Part shown: positions 61,902 through 64,000 of the stretch, piece after piece | Layout of the letters: every line of letters starts with the position of its first letter | Numbering within the stretch: the first letter of the stretch is position 1 | Origin: Sphingorhabdus sp. EL138 | GTDB lineage: Bacteria > Pseudomonadota > Alphaproteobacteria > Sphingomonadales > Sphingomonadaceae | Assembly: GCF_945862485.1 (NCBI RefSeq) | Contig: NZ_CAMAYF010000005.1 | Coordinates: 1 to 64,000 of the forward strand | Reading direction: 5' to 3' | Length of the DNA stretch: 64,000 nt | Made by a program: the position numbers and the translations under genes | The notes under the pieces: generated by a model | The model's input: the letters and a program-made list of their open reading frames with translations, nothing else | The model's database searches: none | What the model was told of the DNA's origin: nothing

Positions 61902-63293
61902 CTAGAACTCCGACGTCATATGAGCTTGCCCCATTTCCCGAATAGCATGGATTTTGCGATGTAGCGGTTCCCAGTCATCCTTTTCGGATATGGCTTGCCA
62001 GATATCTTCGACCTCGTGGATCAACATCGAACAGACCGCGCCTTTCGACCAATAGGCGTGCCGGTTCCCCTCCACAGGCGCGTAATCGCGTAGCAAAGCG
62101 GCAAATGCGGCTTCATATTCGCCGGGGGCGTCGCCCGCGTTCGCCTTGCCATGGCGATAGCGATAGAAAAATTGATCGATGGCGATTTTTTCCCGCGACA
62201 TTGTGCGTTCGGCGGCTGCAACCAATTGCCTGTCGAGTTCCTCTCCGCGTGACGCCACGCCCAAGCGCCACAGAAAGCGCCGGATGACCGCTTGCTGATA
62301 CAGGCCCGGAAAACGTTCCAGCGCGGCAATCAATGGCGGCGCATCTGACACCAAGCGCAGCGCCACTGCCAACTGTCCCAAGTTCCAATGCAGCGCTTCG
62401 GCCTGTCTGCCAAAGGCGTAAAGACCCGTCTCGTCAAAATAGGCCGCGGTGAATTGCGGGTCCCAATATTCCGTAAAGCGCCACGGACCATAATCGAAGC
62501 TCTCACCGGTGATATTGATATTGTCGGTGTTGAGCACGCCATGGACAAAGCCCGCGACCATATAGGATGCGGCAAGATCAGCGACCCGCTCTACCGCCAG
62601 CCCAAGCAACTGGGCCGCAGGATTTTCCGAAGGGGCAACATCATAAAGCTGCGTTAGGCAGTAGGCGATGAGCTGCTGCATGAACTCGGCATTTCCCTCG
62701 GCGGCTGCGCGTTGAAAACTGCCAATGCGGATATGGCTATGGCTCAACCGTACCATCACCGCCGACCGTGTGGGGGACGGTTCATCGCCGCGTATCAATT
62801 CTTCGCCGGTTTCAATGATGGAAAATGTTTTGGAGGTGTTGACGCCCAAAGCCTCCAACATCTCCGTTGCCAATATTTCGCGCACCCCACCCTTAAGCGT
62901 CAGGCGGCCATCGCCACGGCGGCTATACGGCGTGGTTCCCGATCCCTTGGTCGCGAGGTCAAGCAAGCGGCCGTCGCCATCGCGCATTTGCGCAAACAGG
63001 AAACCGCGACCATCGCCAATGTCCGGATTGTAGACGCGAAACTGGTGGCCATGATAACGCAAAGCCAGTGGTTCGGGCATATTGTCGGGTAGCGGTTCAA
63101 AGCGGCCAAAGTGGCGGACCCAAGCGGCGTCATTATAGTCCGCCAACCCCACTGTCGCCGCCCAACGATCATTACGAAAACGCAAGATCGTCTCCGGAAA
63201 ATGCGCAGGCCGGACAGCGTCACCAATTTTCGCGCCAAGACTGGCGATTTGTGGATCAGGGCGGTAGGGGGAAGGGAAAGGTTTCATATTCAT
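61902..63293 (-). CDS. selO: SelO-type protein adenylyltransferase
   Basis: A 463-residue pseudokinase-fold AMPylase (SelO/YdiU/UPF0061). RYHGHQFRVYNPDIGDGRGFLFAQ, the ATP-contact ATKGSGTTPYSRRGDGR and the metal-binding VLNTDNINITGESFDYGPW are intact. SelO attaches AMP to proteins in redox homeostasis. The selenocysteine/cysteine of many homologues near the C terminus is not evident; the protein ends HMTSEF. The ATG at 63293 lies 2 nt from the foldback element, and no ribosome-binding site precedes it or the alternative ATG at 63287. Confidence 0.94.
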   Translation of the reverse strand: MNMKPFPSPYRPDPQIASLGAKIGDAVRPAHFPETILRFRNDRWAATVGLADYNDAAWVRHFGRFEPLPDNMPEPLALRYHGHQFRVYNPDIGDGRGFLFAQMRDGDGRLLDLATKGSGTTPYSRRGDGRLTLKGGVREILATEMLEALGVNTSKTFSIIETGEELIRGDEPSPTRSAVMVRLSHSHIRIGSFQRAAAEGNAEFMQQLIAYCLTQLYDVAPSENPAAQLLGLAVERVADLAASYMVAGFVHGVLNTDNINITGESFDYGPWRFTEYWDPQFTAAYFDETGLYAFGRQAEALHWNLGQLAVALRLVSDAPPLIAALERFPGLYQQAVIRRFLWRLGVASRGEELDRQLVAAAERTMSREKIAIDQFFYRYRHGKANAGDAPGEYEAAFAALLRDYAPVEGNRHAYWSKGAVCSMLIHEVEDIWQAISEKDDWEPLHRKIHAIREMGQAHMTSEF

Positions 63294-63295
63294 CT

Positions 63296-63560
63296 AGGGT
63301 CAGGACTACTTAAATCCACCTTCGCGGTTTGAGGCCATACTGTTCAGTGCCAGGCGGTAAGCGCCGGACTTAGTGGTTCTAAGTCCAAGCTTGCCAACGT
63401 GGCAATGGACAAAATGGGTCAAATCCGAAGGACACCAAAATGGCTTCGATCTCAAAGCAAAATGCCCTTGCAGGCAGAATGACTGCCTGCGGCGGACATT
63501 TTACTTCGATATCTTTGCCATTTTGACGCCGCGAAGGTAGATTTAAGTGGTCCTGACCCT
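63296..63560. mobile_element. MITE-like foldback element, 265 bp
   Basis: The ends 63296-63327 and 63529-63560 are inverted repeats of 32 nt with 30 identities, both starting AGGGTCAGGAC from outside. The interior is itself an imperfect palindrome centred on a perfect hairpin GCAGGCAG-AATGA-CTGCCTGC (63470-63490); flanking arms pair over about 30 nt (63439-63468 with 63488-63519) at about 23 of 30 positions. No ORF encodes a transposase, so it would be non-autonomous. A TA dinucleotide lies at each edge, but no longer target duplication is clear. It separates selO from the glycosyltransferase gene. Confidence 0.82.
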
Positions 63561-63595
63561 TACGCATCTGGGCGGTGCAAAAGGGAAAGGCAAGT

Positions 63596-64000
63596 ATGGC
63601 GGCGGTTCGCATCCTGCATTTGCATAGCAGCTTTGATTTAGGTGATGCGCAATCGCGCACGGTTCGTCTGATGAATCATTTTGGTAATCAAGCCGAACAT
63701 ACGGTTTTGTCGGCGGTTAGTGACGCCTTTGGCGCGGCGGACGCCTTAGATCGCCGCGTGAAGGTCAATTTCCCCAGAGACGCCGCACCTTCGCTCACCG
63801 GAATGCCGAGCATGGGCCGCTATCGCCGTTTGGCCGCTTATATGAAGAAATTTCACCTCGTGCTGAGTTACAATTTCGGCGCGATGGATGGCGTCATGGC
63901 GCATACCTTGTTCACGCGCGGTATGAAATTGCCGCCATTGATCCATCATGAGGACGGATTTGAGCAGGATGAAGTTGATAAGCTGAAATGGCACCGCAAT
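63596..64000 (+). CDS. Glycosyltransferase family 4-type protein, N-terminal part
   Basis: The first 135 codons are in the window. The N terminus AVRILHLHSSFDLGDAQSRTVRLMNHF has the layout of a GT-B glycosyltransferase N-terminal domain (hydrophobic strand, then LxSxFDxGG-type loop), followed by YMKKFHLVLSYNFGAMDGVMAH. AAGGG and AAAGG precede the ATG at 63596. It would transfer a sugar in surface polysaccharide or glycan assembly; acceptor and donor are unknown. The downstream part and its neighbours lie outside the window. Confidence 0.72.
   Translation, partial: MAAVRILHLHSSFDLGDAQSRTVRLMNHFGNQAEHTVLSAVSDAFGAADALDRRVKVNFPRDAAPSLTGMPSMGRYRRLAAYMKKFHLVLSYNFGAMDGVMAHTLFTRGMKLPPLIHHEDGFEQDEVDKLKWHRN

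Noticed and set aside
1-64000. CRISPR arrays, prophage, integrase or transposase genes, toxin-antitoxin or secretion clusters
   Set aside because: No regularly spaced repeats, no transposase or integrase motifs and no such gene sets were seen on either strand.

Overview
The window looks like a chromosomal segment of an alphaproteobacterium of the Sphingomonadales type. Supporting signs are the gene orders (rpsT-dnaA; ubiE-ubiB-coaBC-dut; secB opposite a Tim44-domain gene followed by mltA and a Smr gene; rpmH-rnpA-yidD-yidC-engB; cobA-DUF2849-cysI-DUF934-cysH), a TonB-dependent receptor beside a Rieske oxygenase, and families such as DUF1489 and DUF4136. The taxonomic call is an inference from gene content and order; no alignment was run.

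Layout. 1-5254: a catabolic-looking cluster, with a short-chain dehydrogenase (cut by the window edge) and a TonB-dependent receptor facing away from a Rieske oxygenase alpha subunit and an MFS transporter. It ends at a tRNA-Arg(CCG) whose 3' end points into the cluster. 5573-8534: a translationally coupled valine/branched-chain acyl-CoA operon. 8539-15885: a minus-strand block with nth, dapB, moeB/thiF-like, dut, coaBC, ubiB and ubiE, and a plus-strand class III sirtuin between dapB and moeB. 15931-20207: mutM, rpsT and dnaA, then a zinc-ribbon membrane protein. 20230-29751: DUF4136 lipoprotein, trpS, murJ, secB, Tim44-like protein, mltA, smr, dapE and glpK. 30145-32720: a two-gene repair module of an MBL-fold exonuclease and an ATP-dependent DNA ligase. 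32717-43425: hydrolase, smc, two thioredoxin-fold proteins, a DUF721 protein, mutY, a Tat-exported serine hydrolase, nudC, a FrnE-like protein and DUF1489. 43450-52898: mgtE, cyclophilin, EF-hand protein, PhzF, a cation efflux pump, pdxH, an ABA4-like protein, a DnaJ-like protein, YihY, fabI and aroC. 52906-57367: GST and the engB-yidC-yidD-rnpA-rpmH block. 57526-61814: a thioesterase and the sulfate-assimilation operon. 61902-64000: selO, a 265-bp foldback element and the start of a glycosyltransferase.

Most genes are core housekeeping functions packed with 4-nt start/stop overlaps on the same strand and, in three convergent pairs, 4-nt stop/stop overlaps. I see no prophage, CRISPR array, secretion system, toxin-antitoxin pair or biosynthetic cluster. 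The most unusual signals are small: a 265-bp MITE-like element that abuts the selO start codon and removes its ribosome-binding site; a sequence resembling one end of that element that overlaps the dnaA stop codon; a duplicated mutM start with a 3-codon upstream ORF; a likely ATT start codon on the ligase-associated exonuclease; a probable leaderless thioesterase; and all four forms of GANTC upstream of dnaA.
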